A stretch of DNA of 25,021 nucleotides from Thiohalospira sp051745535 (GTDB lineage Bacteria; Pseudomonadota; Gammaproteobacteria; Thiohalospirales; Thiohalospiraceae), in contig JBNJED010000010.1 in NCBI GenBank assembly GCA_051745535.1, forward strand, positions 1-25,021, given 5' to 3'. Numbering within the stretch: position 1 is the stretch's first letter; every line of letters begins with the position of its first letter. The position numbers and the translations under genes were made by a program. The notes beneath the pieces were generated by a model, which ran no database searches, was not told the DNA's origin, and was given only the letters and a program-made list of their open reading frames with translations. Positions 8,969 through 17,070 of the stretch are shown in pieces.

Positions 8969-10329
8969 CAGGAGAAGAGCCGCGACAGGTCGTTGAAGAA
9001 GGCCAGCCCCATGAGGGCGAGAATGGCCGCAAGGCCAATGCGCTGCCCCACGGCCTCGGTCTGCTCGGAGACAGGGCTGCCCTTGAAAAGCTCGATACCG
9101 TAATACAGCAGATGGCCGCCATCCAGTAGTGGCACCGGCAGGAGGTTAATGACCCCCAGGCTGATGCTCACCACTGCGAGGAAGGCGATGAACTGCACGA
9201 AGCCGGCATCGGCGGTGTAACCGGCGAACTGGGCGATGGTGATGGGGCCGCTGAGGTTCTCCAGCGAGGCCTGGCCGACGACCATGCGACCCAGGACCTT
9301 GAGGGTCATGGTCGCCGTCTCCCAGGTCCGGGCACCCCCCTCGCCCAGCGCCGCCACCGGGCCGAAGCGCTGGATGGCGCGGTACTCCTCGGGCAGCTCC
9401 CCCGGCGGCTCCACGCCGGCGCCCACCCGGCCCCGGGACTCGCCGTCGGGACCCGATACCGCCTCCGGGGTCACGGTGACCTGGCGCTCCCCGCCACCAT
9501 CCTCCACGGTCAGGGAGAGGGGCTCCCCGGGGCTGGCCTGGACCCGCTCCACCAGCTCGCGCCAGCCGGCCACCGGCTCCCCGCCCGCGGCGACGATCCG
9601 GTCGCCGGTCTTGAGACCGGCCCGGTCGGCCGGGCTACCCGACTGGATCTCGCCCAGGATCGGGGGGATGGCCGGCCGCGCCGGGGTCATGCCCAGGCGC
9701 CCGCCCAGGTCGCCGCTGCGCGCGGCGTCCGGCATGCGCGGGACCTCCAGGGTCACGGTCTCCTCGCCCCCCTGTCGTCGCAGGGTCACGGCCACCGATT
9801 CGCCGTCCAGGGCCGCCGGCAGCAGCGCCTGCATGGCCGCCCCCCAGGTGGCCGCCGAACGCCCGTCCACGGCGACGATGGCATCCCCGGGAGCGATGCC
9901 GGCCCGCTCGGCCGCAGAACCGGCCTCCACGCCCTCCACCGTCGCCTGCAGCCCGGGCACGCCCATGACCAGCATCAACCAGTAGGCGGCGATGGCGAAG
10001 AGGAAGTTGGCCGCCGGACCGGCGGCGACCACGGCCGTCCGCCAGCCCAGGGGCCGGGTATTGAAGGCGCGGTGGCGCTCCGCCGGCTCCACCTCACCCT
10101 CGCGTTCGTCGAGCATCTTCACGTAGCCGCCGATGGGCAGGACCGCCAGGACGTACTCCGTCCCGTCCTTGCCGGTCCGGCGCAGCAGCGGCCGGCCCAT
10201 GCCCACGGAGAAGCGCAGGATCCGGACCCCGGCCCAGCGCGCCACCTGGAAGTGGCCGTACTCGTGGACCGCGACCAGGATGCCGATGGCCACCGCGAAG
10301 GCGGCGAGCGTGAACAGGAGATCACCCAT
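8968..10329 (-). CDS. rseP: Site-2 metalloprotease RseP
   Basis: Inner-membrane zinc protease that carries out regulated intramembrane cleavage of the anti-sigma factor RseA, releasing sigmaE under envelope stress, and clears signal-peptide remnants. It has 453 residues (E. coli 450). The zinc motif is HEYGH at 22-26 in the first membrane segment, a HExxH with Tyr where HEFGH is common. The third ligand is in PVPLLDGGHL (D403) near the C-terminus. Two PDZ domains lie between, marked by AERAGIAPGDAIVAVDG and ADRAGLKTGDRIVAAGG. The ATG at 10329 follows the dxr stop by three bases. The stop overlaps the upstream start of bamA. Confidence 0.97.
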   Translation of the reverse strand: MGDLLFTLAAFAVAIGILVAVHEYGHFQVARWAGVRILRFSVGMGRPLLRRTGKDGTEYVLAVLPIGGYVKMLDEREGEVEPAERHRAFNTRPLGWRTAVVAAGPAANFLFAIAAYWLMLVMGVPGLQATVEGVEAGSAAERAGIAPGDAIVAVDGRSAATWGAAMQALLPAALDGESVAVTLRRQGGEETVTLEVPRMPDAARSGDLGGRLGMTPARPAIPPILGEIQSGSPADRAGLKTGDRIVAAGGEPVAGWRELVERVQASPGEPLSLTVEDGGGERQVTVTPEAVSGPDGESRGRVGAGVEPPGELPEEYRAIQRFGPVAALGEGGARTWETATMTLKVLGRMVVGQASLENLSGPITIAQFAGYTADAGFVQFIAFLAVVSISLGVINLLPVPLLDGGHLLYYGIELFKGSPVSEQTEAVGQRIGLAAILALMGLAFFNDLSRLFS

Positions 10330-10332
10330 GTC

Positions 10333-11520
10333 CTAGGGACTCCCCGCAGGGGTCAGGAGTTGCATCGCCACCTCCCGCGCCCGACCGTCGGCGGCGAGGA
10401 TGGTCTTCAGGTCCCGCGCCGGCTCGGCCGCGGTGGCATCCAGGGTCGCGGCGATGACCCGGGCGATGCCCGGGAAGTCCAGCCGACCGTCCAGGAAGGC
10501 CGCCACGGCGACCTCGTTGGCGGCATTGAGCAGCGCCGGGGCCGTCCCGCCCTCGCGGATGGCCCGGTAGGCCAGCGGCAGGCAGGGGAAGCGCTCGGGG
10601 TCCGGCGCCTGGAAGTGGAGGGTCCCGCAGGCCACCAGGTCCAGAGGGTCCACCCCGGCGTCCACCCGGTCCGGCCAGGCCAGGGCGTGGGCGATGGGGG
10701 TGCGCATGTCGGGGTTGCCCAGCTCCGCCATGACCGCCCCGTCGCGGTAGCTCACCATGGAGTGGACGATGCTGTCGGGGTGGATGACCACCTCCACCCG
10801 ATCGGGGTCGGCGCCGAAGAGCCAGCAGGCCTCGATGACCTCCAGCCCCTTGTTCATCATGGTGGCCGAGTCCACGGAGATCTTGCGGCCCATGTCCCAG
10901 TTGGGGTGGGCACACGCCTCATCCGGGGTGACCGCGGCCAGCTCCGCCGGGTCCCGGTCGCGGAACGGGCCGCCGGAGGCGGTGAGCAGGATCCGCTCCA
11001 CGCCGGCGGCATCCAGGTCGGGGCGGCCGTCGGGCAGGCACTGGAAGATGGCGTTGTGCTCGCTGTCGATGGGCAGCAGCTCCGCCCCGCCCTCCCGGAC
11101 GGCCTCCATGAAGAGCGCCCCGGCCATGACCAGGGACTCCTTGTTGGCCAGCAGGACGCGCTTGCCGGCACGCGCGGCGGCCAGGGCCGGCCGCAGTCCG
11201 GCCGCCCCCACCACCGCCGCCATGACCTGATCCACGCCGGAGTCGGCGGCCACCGCCTCCATGGCCTCGATACCGGCCTGCACGTCCACCCCGGCGATCC
11301 CCTCCTCGGCCAGCCGCGCCCGCAGGCGCTCGGCGGCGTCGGCGTCGGCCATGACCACGGTGGCCGGCCGGAACTGTCGGCACTGTTCCACCAGCGGCTC
11401 CTCGCGGCTGCCGGCGGCCAGGGCCACCACCCGGAACCGCTCCGGATGGCGCGCCACCACATCCAGGGTACTGGTACCGACGCTGCCGGTGCTGCCGAAG
11501 ACCGCGATATTGCGACTCAT
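10333..11520 (-). CDS. dxr: 1-deoxy-D-xylulose 5-phosphate reductoisomerase
   Basis: Second enzyme of the MEP isoprenoid pathway; converts DXP to 2-C-methylerythritol 4-phosphate with NADPH and a divalent metal. The protein has 395 residues. The NADPH-binding motif FGSTGSVGTSTLDVV is at 8-22. Metal ligands are D152 and E154 in IDSEHNAIFQ and E227 in NKGLEVIEA. The family segment GGPFRDRDP is intact. The ATG at 11520 overlaps the cdsA stop (ATGA). Its product ultimately feeds UppS, encoded two genes upstream. The position after cdsA instead of after frr is the Pseudomonas-type arrangement. Confidence 0.97.
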   Translation of the reverse strand: MSRNIAVFGSTGSVGTSTLDVVARHPERFRVVALAAGSREEPLVEQCRQFRPATVVMADADAAERLRARLAEEGIAGVDVQAGIEAMEAVAADSGVDQVMAAVVGAAGLRPALAAARAGKRVLLANKESLVMAGALFMEAVREGGAELLPIDSEHNAIFQCLPDGRPDLDAAGVERILLTASGGPFRDRDPAELAAVTPDEACAHPNWDMGRKISVDSATMMNKGLEVIEACWLFGADPDRVEVVIHPDSIVHSMVSYRDGAVMAELGNPDMRTPIAHALAWPDRVDAGVDPLDLVACGTLHFQAPDPERFPCLPLAYRAIREGGTAPALLNAANEVAVAAFLDGRLDFPGIARVIAATLDATAAEPARDLKTILAADGRAREVAMQLLTPAGSP

Positions 11521-12308
11521 GCCACCACCTCCAGGCCGAGGACGAAGACCGGGGTGGCCGCCAGGAGGCTGTCCACCCGGTCCAGGACCCCGCCGTGACC
11601 GGGGAAGAGCGTGCCGCTGTCCTTGCGGTCGGCGGCCCGCTTGAGCAGGGACTCCCCGAGGTCCCCCACCACCGAGGCGACGACGGTGATCGCGGCGACC
11701 AGCGAGAAGCCGGCGGGGATGGTCAGGCCGGCGGCCAGGGCCACGCCGCTGCCCGCCAGCAGGGCCAGGGCGAGCCCGCCGATGGCGCCCTCCCAGGTCT
11801 TGCCCGGGCTGACGGAGGGCGCCAGGCGGTGGCGACCCAGGGCGCGGCCGGCGAAGTAGGCCCCGGTATCCGCGCCCCAGATGGTGAACATCAGCACCAG
11901 GACCCACCAGGGGCCATCGGCCAGCCCGTGGAGATGGACCAGGGAGAACCAGGCCGGGATGATGGCGAGCAGGCCGGCGGCGCGACCGAGGGGGTGGCGC
12001 CACACCCCTTCACCCCGGGGGTGAGCGATCACCAGCCCCAGCACCCCGAGCCACCAGGCGGCGCCGACGGCTGCCACGGCCACCGGCGCCGGCTCGGCCA
12101 GGACCACCCCGGCGGCCAGGACCGCCACCAGGGCGACGTAGCCCACCGACCCCATCCGGGAGCAGCCGCTGAGGTCGCCCCATTCGCGCGCCCCCAGGAG
12201 AATGAAGAAGGCGATGAGCCCGGCGAAGGCCCCGGTGGGCAGGAGCAGGATGGCCGTGATGAGGCCCGCTGCCAGAATCGACGCGGTGATGACCCGCTTG
12301 GCGAGCAC
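11517..12308 (-). CDS. cdsA: Phosphatidate cytidylyltransferase
   Basis: Makes CDP-diacylglycerol, the precursor of the bacterial phospholipids, from phosphatidic acid and CTP in the inner membrane. The protein has about 263 residues with multiple hydrophobic segments. It carries the C-terminal CDS signature, ESLLKRAADRKDSG followed by PGHGGVLDRVDS. The preceding block GADTGAYFAGRALGRHRLAP and SPGKTWEG is also family-typical. I chose GTG at 12308 because GGAGG (12320-12316) lies seven bases upstream, inside the end of uppS. A TTG at 12314 would overlap the uppS stop but has no spacing to the ribosome-binding site. Confidence 0.95.
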   Translation of the reverse strand: MLAKRVITASILAAGLITAILLLPTGAFAGLIAFFILLGAREWGDLSGCSRMGSVGYVALVAVLAAGVVLAEPAPVAVAAVGAAWWLGVLGLVIAHPRGEGVWRHPLGRAAGLLAIIPAWFSLVHLHGLADGPWWVLVLMFTIWGADTGAYFAGRALGRHRLAPSVSPGKTWEGAIGGLALALLAGSGVALAAGLTIPAGFSLVAAITVVASVVGDLGESLLKRAADRKDSGTLFPGHGGVLDRVDSLLAATPVFVLGLEVVA

Positions 12309-12310
12309 GC

Positions 12311-13066
12311 TCAACCCTCCACCTGCTCGCCGGTCTTGCCGAAACGGCGCTGCCGGCCCCGGAAGGACTCCAGGGCGGCCTCGAAGGCGGCCCGGTCGAA
12401 ATCGGGCCACAGGGTCTCGGTGAAGTAGAGTTCGGTGTAGGCGAGCTGCCACAGCACGAAGTTGCTGATCCGCTGCTCGCCGCCGGTGCGGATGAAGAGG
12501 TCGGGCTCGGGGAGGTCGGCCAGGGCCAGCTCCGAGCCCAACCGGTCCGGCGTGATCGCCGCCGGGTCCAGCTCCCCGGCCCGGGCCTGCTCGGCCAGCC
12601 GCCGGGCGGCGGAGGCGATATCCCAGCGCCCGCCGTAATTGGCGGCGATGTTGAGTTCCAGGCCGGTATTGTCCCGGGTCTGGGCCTCGCCGGTGGCGAT
12701 CCGCTCGGCCAGGGCATCGGAGAGGCCGGAGCGGTCGCCGATGATGCGCAGGCGGACGTTGTTGGCGTCCAGGCGGTCCACCTCCCGCTGCAGGGCCTCC
12801 ATGAAGAGCTCCATGAGCGCCCCCACCTCGGTGGCCGGCCGCCGCCAGTTCTCGGTGGAGAAGGCGAACAGCGTCAGGGCCTCGACGCCCTTCTCGCCGC
12901 ACGCCTCCACCAGGGTGCGAACATTGCCGACACCGGAGCGGTGGCCGGCCACCCGGGGCATGAGCCGCCGCCGGGCCCAGCGGCCGGAACCGTCCATGAT
13001 GACGGCGACGTGCCTGGGAATGGGGCCGTCGTCTCCGGCCCCGGTGGAATCGCCCTGCGCTGCCAT
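12311..13066 (-). CDS. uppS: Undecaprenyl diphosphate synthase (motif Asn replaced by Ser)
   Basis: Cis-prenyltransferase that adds eight isoprene units to farnesyl diphosphate, making the lipid carrier for peptidoglycan and O-antigen. The protein has 251 residues. Conserved features are the catalytic D25 in VIMDGSGRWARRR, VAGHRSG, LTLFAFSTENWRRP, LNIAANYGGRWD and the C-terminal PDLFIRTGGEQRISNFVLWQ with LWPDFD. The first motif normally reads DGNGRWA; here the Asn (E. coli N28) is Ser27, encoded by TCC. All other landmarks are intact and it is the only uppS in the window, so it is probably functional. The ATG at 13066 has a GGAGG motif ten bases upstream. The 3' end overlaps the region that serves as the cdsA ribosome-binding site. 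Confidence 0.95.
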   Translation of the reverse strand: MAAQGDSTGAGDDGPIPRHVAVIMDGSGRWARRRLMPRVAGHRSGVGNVRTLVEACGEKGVEALTLFAFSTENWRRPATEVGALMELFMEALQREVDRLDANNVRLRIIGDRSGLSDALAERIATGEAQTRDNTGLELNIAANYGGRWDIASAARRLAEQARAGELDPAAITPDRLGSELALADLPEPDLFIRTGGEQRISNFVLWQLAYTELYFTETLWPDFDRAAFEAALESFRGRQRRFGKTGEQVEG

Positions 13067-13085
13067 GGTCCGCCGCCCTCCGGGC

Positions 13086-13643
13086 CTACAGGGACATCAG
13101 GTCCTGTTCCTTCTCCTCGGCGACCTGATCCACCAACCCCGTGTACTTGTCGGTGAGCTTCTGGATCGCCTCCTCCGCCGCGCGCTCGTCGTCCTCGGAG
13201 ATCTCCTTCTCCTTGAGCAGGGCCTTGAGGTCCGAGTTGGCATCCCGGCGGATGTTGCGGACGGCCACCCGGGCCTTCTCCGCCTCCTGGCGGACGAGCT
13301 TGCCCATCTCCTTGCGCCGCTCCTCGGTGAGCGCCGGTAGCGGGACGCGGATGAGGTCGCCGTTGGTCGCCGGGTTGAGGCCGAGGTCGGAGTTCATGAT
13401 GGCCTTCTCCACCACCGGCACCATGGACTTCTCCCACGGTTTCACGGTGAGGGTCCGGGCATCCTCGACCCCGATATTGGCCGCCTGGTTCAGCGGCATC
13501 TCGGAGCCGTAGTACTCCACGGTGATGTGGTCGAGCAGGCTGGAGTGGGCCCGGCCGGTGCGGAGCTTGCGCAGCTCCCCGCGCAGGGCATCCACCGATT
13601 TCTCCATGCGCTGTTCGGCGTCTTGCTGGATGTCGTCGATCAT
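13086..13643 (-). CDS. frr: Ribosome recycling factor
   Basis: Splits post-termination ribosomes together with EF-G. Its 185 residues equal the standard RRF length. It opens with MIDDIQQDAEQRMEKSVDALRGEL and contains the conserved LRTGRAHSSLLDHITVEYYG, the PWEKSMVPVVEKAI block, DLIRVPLPALTEERR and the arginine-rich KARVAVRNIRRDAN segment of the three-helix domain I. The ATG at 13643 overlaps the pyrH stop (ATGA). It ends 19 bp before uppS in the rpsB operon. Confidence 0.98.
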   Translation of the reverse strand: MIDDIQQDAEQRMEKSVDALRGELRKLRTGRAHSSLLDHITVEYYGSEMPLNQAANIGVEDARTLTVKPWEKSMVPVVEKAIMNSDLGLNPATNGDLIRVPLPALTEERRKEMGKLVRQEAEKARVAVRNIRRDANSDLKALLKEKEISEDDERAAEEAIQKLTDKYTGLVDQVAEEKEQDLMSL

Positions 13644-14383
13644 GCGGCTTCCCCTCGTTCCACCAGGGTGCCCTCGTCCTCCCCCTGGACCACGCGCATC
13701 AGCGCCCCGGGCTTGTTGATGTTGAAGACCCGGAGCGGGAGGTTGTGGTCCCGGCAGAGGACGATGGCGGTGGCATCCATGACATTGAGTCGGCGGGCCA
13801 GGACGTCATCGTAGGTGAGACGGCTGTAGCGCTCCGCCGCGGGGTTGGAGACCGGGTCGTCGGAGTAGACCCCGTCGACCTTGGTCGCCTTGAGGACGAT
13901 ATCGGCGTCGATCTCGATGGCCCGCAGGCTGGCGGCGGAATCCGTGGTGAAGAAGGGATTGCCGGTACCGGCGGCGAAGATCACCACGCGGCCCTTCTCC
14001 AGGTGGCGGATGGCCCGGCGGCGGATGTAGTCCTCGCAGACCTCGTGCATCTGCAGGGCCGACATCACCCGGGCCTTGAGCCCCTGTTGTTCCAGGGCGT
14101 CCTGCATGGAGAGGGCATTCATCACCGTGGCCATCATGCCCATCTTGTCGGCCGTGGCCCGGTGCATGCCGGAGGCCGCCAGGGAGACCCCGCGGAAGAT
14201 GTTGCCCCCGCCGATGACCAGGCCGACCTCGACGCCGGCGGCGGCGACCTCCTCCACCTCCGCGGCGATGCGCTGGATGATGGCGGGATCGACCCCGAAG
14301 GAGCGATCCCCCATCAGGGCCTCGCCCGAGAGCTTCAGCAGGACCCGCTTGTAGCGGGGCTGTCCCGGTTCGCCATCTCCCAT
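13640..14383 (-). CDS. pyrH: Uridylate kinase
   Basis: Phosphorylates UMP to UDP, the bacterial amino-acid-kinase-fold UMP kinase. The 247-residue protein contains YKRVLLKLSGEALMG near the N-terminus, LVIGGGNIFRG, the UMP-binding DKMGMMATVMNAL helix, GTGNPFFTTDSAA and VDGVYSDDPV. The ATG at 14383 is seven bases after the tsf stop; a GGGGAG element in the end of tsf may serve as the ribosome-binding site. It supplies the nucleotide precursors used by the UDP-sugar and CDP-lipid enzymes downstream. The order tsf-pyrH-frr is widely conserved. Confidence 0.97.
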   Translation of the reverse strand: MGDGEPGQPRYKRVLLKLSGEALMGDRSFGVDPAIIQRIAAEVEEVAAAGVEVGLVIGGGNIFRGVSLAASGMHRATADKMGMMATVMNALSMQDALEQQGLKARVMSALQMHEVCEDYIRRRAIRHLEKGRVVIFAAGTGNPFFTTDSAASLRAIEIDADIVLKATKVDGVYSDDPVSNPAAERYSRLTYDDVLARRLNVMDATAIVLCRDHNLPLRVFNINKPGALMRVVQGEDEGTLVERGEAA

Positions 14384-14390
14384 TCGCGTC

Positions 14391-15281
14391 TCAGCTCCCC
14401 TGGACCTGGGCCATGACCTCTTCGGCGAAGTTGGCCTCTTCCTTCTCGATGCCCTCGCCCACCTCCAGGCGGACGAAGCGCACGGTCTTGGCACCCTTGT
14501 CCTCGAGGAGCTGCGCCACGCTCTGGTCCGGATCCTTGACGAAGGGCTGACCCAGCAGGGTGACCTCCTTGAGGAACTTGTTGATCCGGCCGGTGATCAT
14601 CTTCTCGATGATGTCCTGGGGCTTGCCGCTCTCCTCGGCCTGGGCCTGGAAGACGGCCTTCTCCTTCTCGATGAGTTCCTGCGGGACGTTCTCCTCGGCG
14701 ATGCACGCCGGGTTGCTGGCCGCCACGTGCATGGCGATGTCCCGGGCCAGGTCGGCGTCGCCGCCCTCCAGCTCCACCAGGACGCCGATGCGCTCGCCGT
14801 GGAGGTAGTGGTTGAGGACGCCGTTGTCGCTGGTCTCGAAGAGCTCGAAGCGCCGGATGTCCATGTTCTCGCCCAGCTGGGCGATGAGCTGCTTGAGCGA
14901 CTCGCGGATGGTCTCCGCGTCACCAGTGCGCGGGGCCATCTCCTTGAGGGCCTCCACGTCCGCCGGCCGGTCGCGGACGATCCGCTCGGCGATGCCCTGG
15001 GCGTACTCCTTGAACTGGTCGCCGCGGGCCACGAAGTCGGTCTCGCAGTTGAGCTCCACGATGGCGCCGGCCTTGCCGTCGTCGCTGTAGGCCACCGCGA
15101 TGCGGCCCTCGGCGGCGGTGCGGTCGGCCTTCTTGTCGGCCTTGGCGAGGCCGGTCTTGCGCATGTGCTCGACCGCGGCCTCCATGTCGCCCTCGGTCTC
15201 CGTGAGGGCCTTCTTGCACTCCATCATGCCGGCGCCGGTGCGCTCGCGCAGCTCCTTAACCTGAGCAGCAGAAATCGCCAT
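14391..15281 (-). CDS. tsf: Elongation factor Ts
   Basis: Guanine-nucleotide exchange factor that regenerates EF-Tu-GTP. The protein has 296 residues. The N-terminal UBA-like helix region carries the signature LRERTGAGMMECKKAL. The nucleotide-exchange motif TDFV is at 81-84 in ELNCETDFVARGDQF. The remainder forms the two core subdomains, including the coiled-coil insertion that ends at MITGRINKFLKEVTLL. The ATG at 15281 follows a GGAGGG motif located in the end of rpsB, and the genes are six bases apart. Co-transcription with rpsB from the promoter near 16239-16262 is expected. Confidence 0.98.
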   Translation of the reverse strand: MAISAAQVKELRERTGAGMMECKKALTETEGDMEAAVEHMRKTGLAKADKKADRTAAEGRIAVAYSDDGKAGAIVELNCETDFVARGDQFKEYAQGIAERIVRDRPADVEALKEMAPRTGDAETIRESLKQLIAQLGENMDIRRFELFETSDNGVLNHYLHGERIGVLVELEGGDADLARDIAMHVAASNPACIAEENVPQELIEKEKAVFQAQAEESGKPQDIIEKMITGRINKFLKEVTLLGQPFVKDPDQSVAQLLEDKGAKTVRFVRLEVGEGIEKEEANFAEEVMAQVQGS

Positions 15282-15287
15282 GGTCGT

Positions 15288-16082
<795 letters not shown>

Positions 16083-16227
16083 GTCGGTTGACTCCTGATT
16101 GTCGGGTTGCGCCTCCACGGACCCCGCGCGCCGAACCCCTTCCGGGGCACCCCGACGCGCGTTGCGCGGGTCCGTGTGTGGATTCATCCGGGGGTAACCC
16201 CGCGGATGTCGGGTTTGCCTTGAAGGC
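16083..16227 (-). ncRNA. Structured rpsB mRNA leader, candidate S2 autoregulatory element
   Basis: The predicted rpsB transcript has a leader of about 145 nt. It contains a hairpin at 16208-16185 (six pairs CATCCG/CGGATG, a bulged C, then GGGG/CCCC around a TTA loop). A long helix follows, with arms 16176-16164 and 16129-16116: nine perfect pairs (CACGGACCC/GGGTCCGTG) and then GCGC/GCGC past one bulged base. It encloses a CCCC-GGAA-GGGG hairpin (16147-16136) with a GNRA-type loop. The AGGAG site lies 3' of these structures at 16096-16092. In E. coli, S2 represses rpsB-tsf through the leader of this mRNA. Homology to that element is my inference; only the pairing is seen. Confidence 0.5.
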
Positions 16228-16243
16228 GCGCGGTTTATACCAT
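16215..16243 (+). promoter_or_regulatory. Candidate sigma70 promoter of map-glnD
   Basis: On the plus strand TTGCCT (16215-16220, 4/6) and TACCAT (16238-16243, 4/6) are separated by 17 bp, predicting a leader of about 50 nt before map. The -10 box overlaps the rpsB -10 by two bases, so the two promoters probably compete for RNA polymerase. This match is weaker than the rpsB one. Confidence 0.4.
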
Positions 16244-16262
16244 GATTTGCTTTCCCGGACAA
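16234..16262 (-). promoter_or_regulatory. Sigma70-type promoter of the rpsB operon
   Basis: On the minus strand a -35 box TTGTCC (16262-16257, 4/6) is followed after exactly 17 bp by a -10 box TATAAA (16239-16234, 5/6). This AT-rich patch stands out in very GC-rich surroundings. Transcription would start near 16227 and read rpsB-tsf-pyrH and the genes beyond. The -10 region overlaps that of the candidate map promoter on the other strand. Confidence 0.7.
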
Positions 16263-16299
16263 ACCGGCCCGCGCGTCATGGCGGGCCTTCAGGAGCCCC

Positions 16300-17070
16300 A
16301 TGAGCGTTGATATCAAGACCCCCGAGGCCATCGAGAAGATGCGCGTGGCCGGCCGGCTCGCCGCCGATGTCCTGGTGATGCTGGAGGAGCACGTCCGCCC
16401 CGGCGTGACCACGGACGAGCTCGACCGCATCGCCCACGACTACATCGTCAACGAGCAGGGCGCCACGCCGGCCCCGCTCAACTACCACGGCTTCCCCAAG
16501 TCCATCTGCACCTCCGTGAACCACGTGGTCTGCCACGGGATCCCGGCGGACAAGCAGCTCAAGAACGGCGACATCATCAATATCGATATCACCGTCATCA
16601 AGGATGGCTACCACGGTGATACCAGCAAGATGTTCTGCGTTGGCAAGCCCTCGGTGCAGGCCGAGCGCGTGATCCGCATCGCCCACGAGTGCCTGGTTAC
16701 CGGCATCGAGATGGTCGCCCCGGGGGTCCAGCTCGGCGACATCGGCCACGCCATCCAGCGCCACGCCGAGAAGAACCACTGCTCGGTGGTGCGCGAGTAC
16801 TGTGGCCACGGCATCGGCCTGAACTTCCACGAGGAGCCCCAGGTCCTCCACTACGGGGAACCGGGGACCGGCCTGGAGCTCACCCCCGGTATGACCTTCA
16901 CCATCGAGCCCATGATCAATGCCGGCAAGCGCCACACCCGGGTGCTGGGGGACAAGTGGACCGTGATCACCAAGGATCGCAGCCTCTCCGCCCAGTGGGA
17001 GCACACCCTGCTGGTCACCGAGACCGGCCACGAGGTCCTCACCCTCCGGCCGGAGGAAGACCCCATTTGA
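16300..17070 (+). CDS. map: Type I methionine aminopeptidase
   Basis: Removes the initiator methionine from nascent proteins. The 256-residue protein has the pita-bread fold with all five dinuclear metal ligands: D96 (INIDITV), D107 (YHGDTSKMF), H170 (CGHGIGLNFHE), E203 (FTIEPM) and E234 (QWEHTLLVT). H79 in VVCHGIP is the conserved substrate-site histidine. The length matches the family without an N-terminal zinc extension, hence type Ia. The ATG at 16300 follows AGGAG four bases upstream. It is divergent from rpsB, its usual neighbour. The stop overlaps the TTG start of glnD. Confidence 0.98.
   Translation: MSVDIKTPEAIEKMRVAGRLAADVLVMLEEHVRPGVTTDELDRIAHDYIVNEQGATPAPLNYHGFPKSICTSVNHVVCHGIPADKQLKNGDIINIDITVIKDGYHGDTSKMFCVGKPSVQAERVIRIAHECLVTGIEMVAPGVQLGDIGHAIQRHAEKNHCSVVREYCGHGIGLNFHEEPQVLHYGEPGTGLELTPGMTFTIEPMINAGKRHTRVLGDKWTVITKDRSLSAQWEHTLLVTETGHEVLTLRPEEDPI

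Noticed and set aside
8968..10329. HEYGH instead of HEFGH in RseP as a sign of lost activity
   Set aside because: The HExxH zinc motif and the LDGG ligand region are complete; Phe to Tyr at this place is conservative.
16185..16208. Strong hairpin as an intrinsic terminator
   Set aside because: It has no T-tract on either strand and lies between divergent promoters, so a leader structure is more likely.
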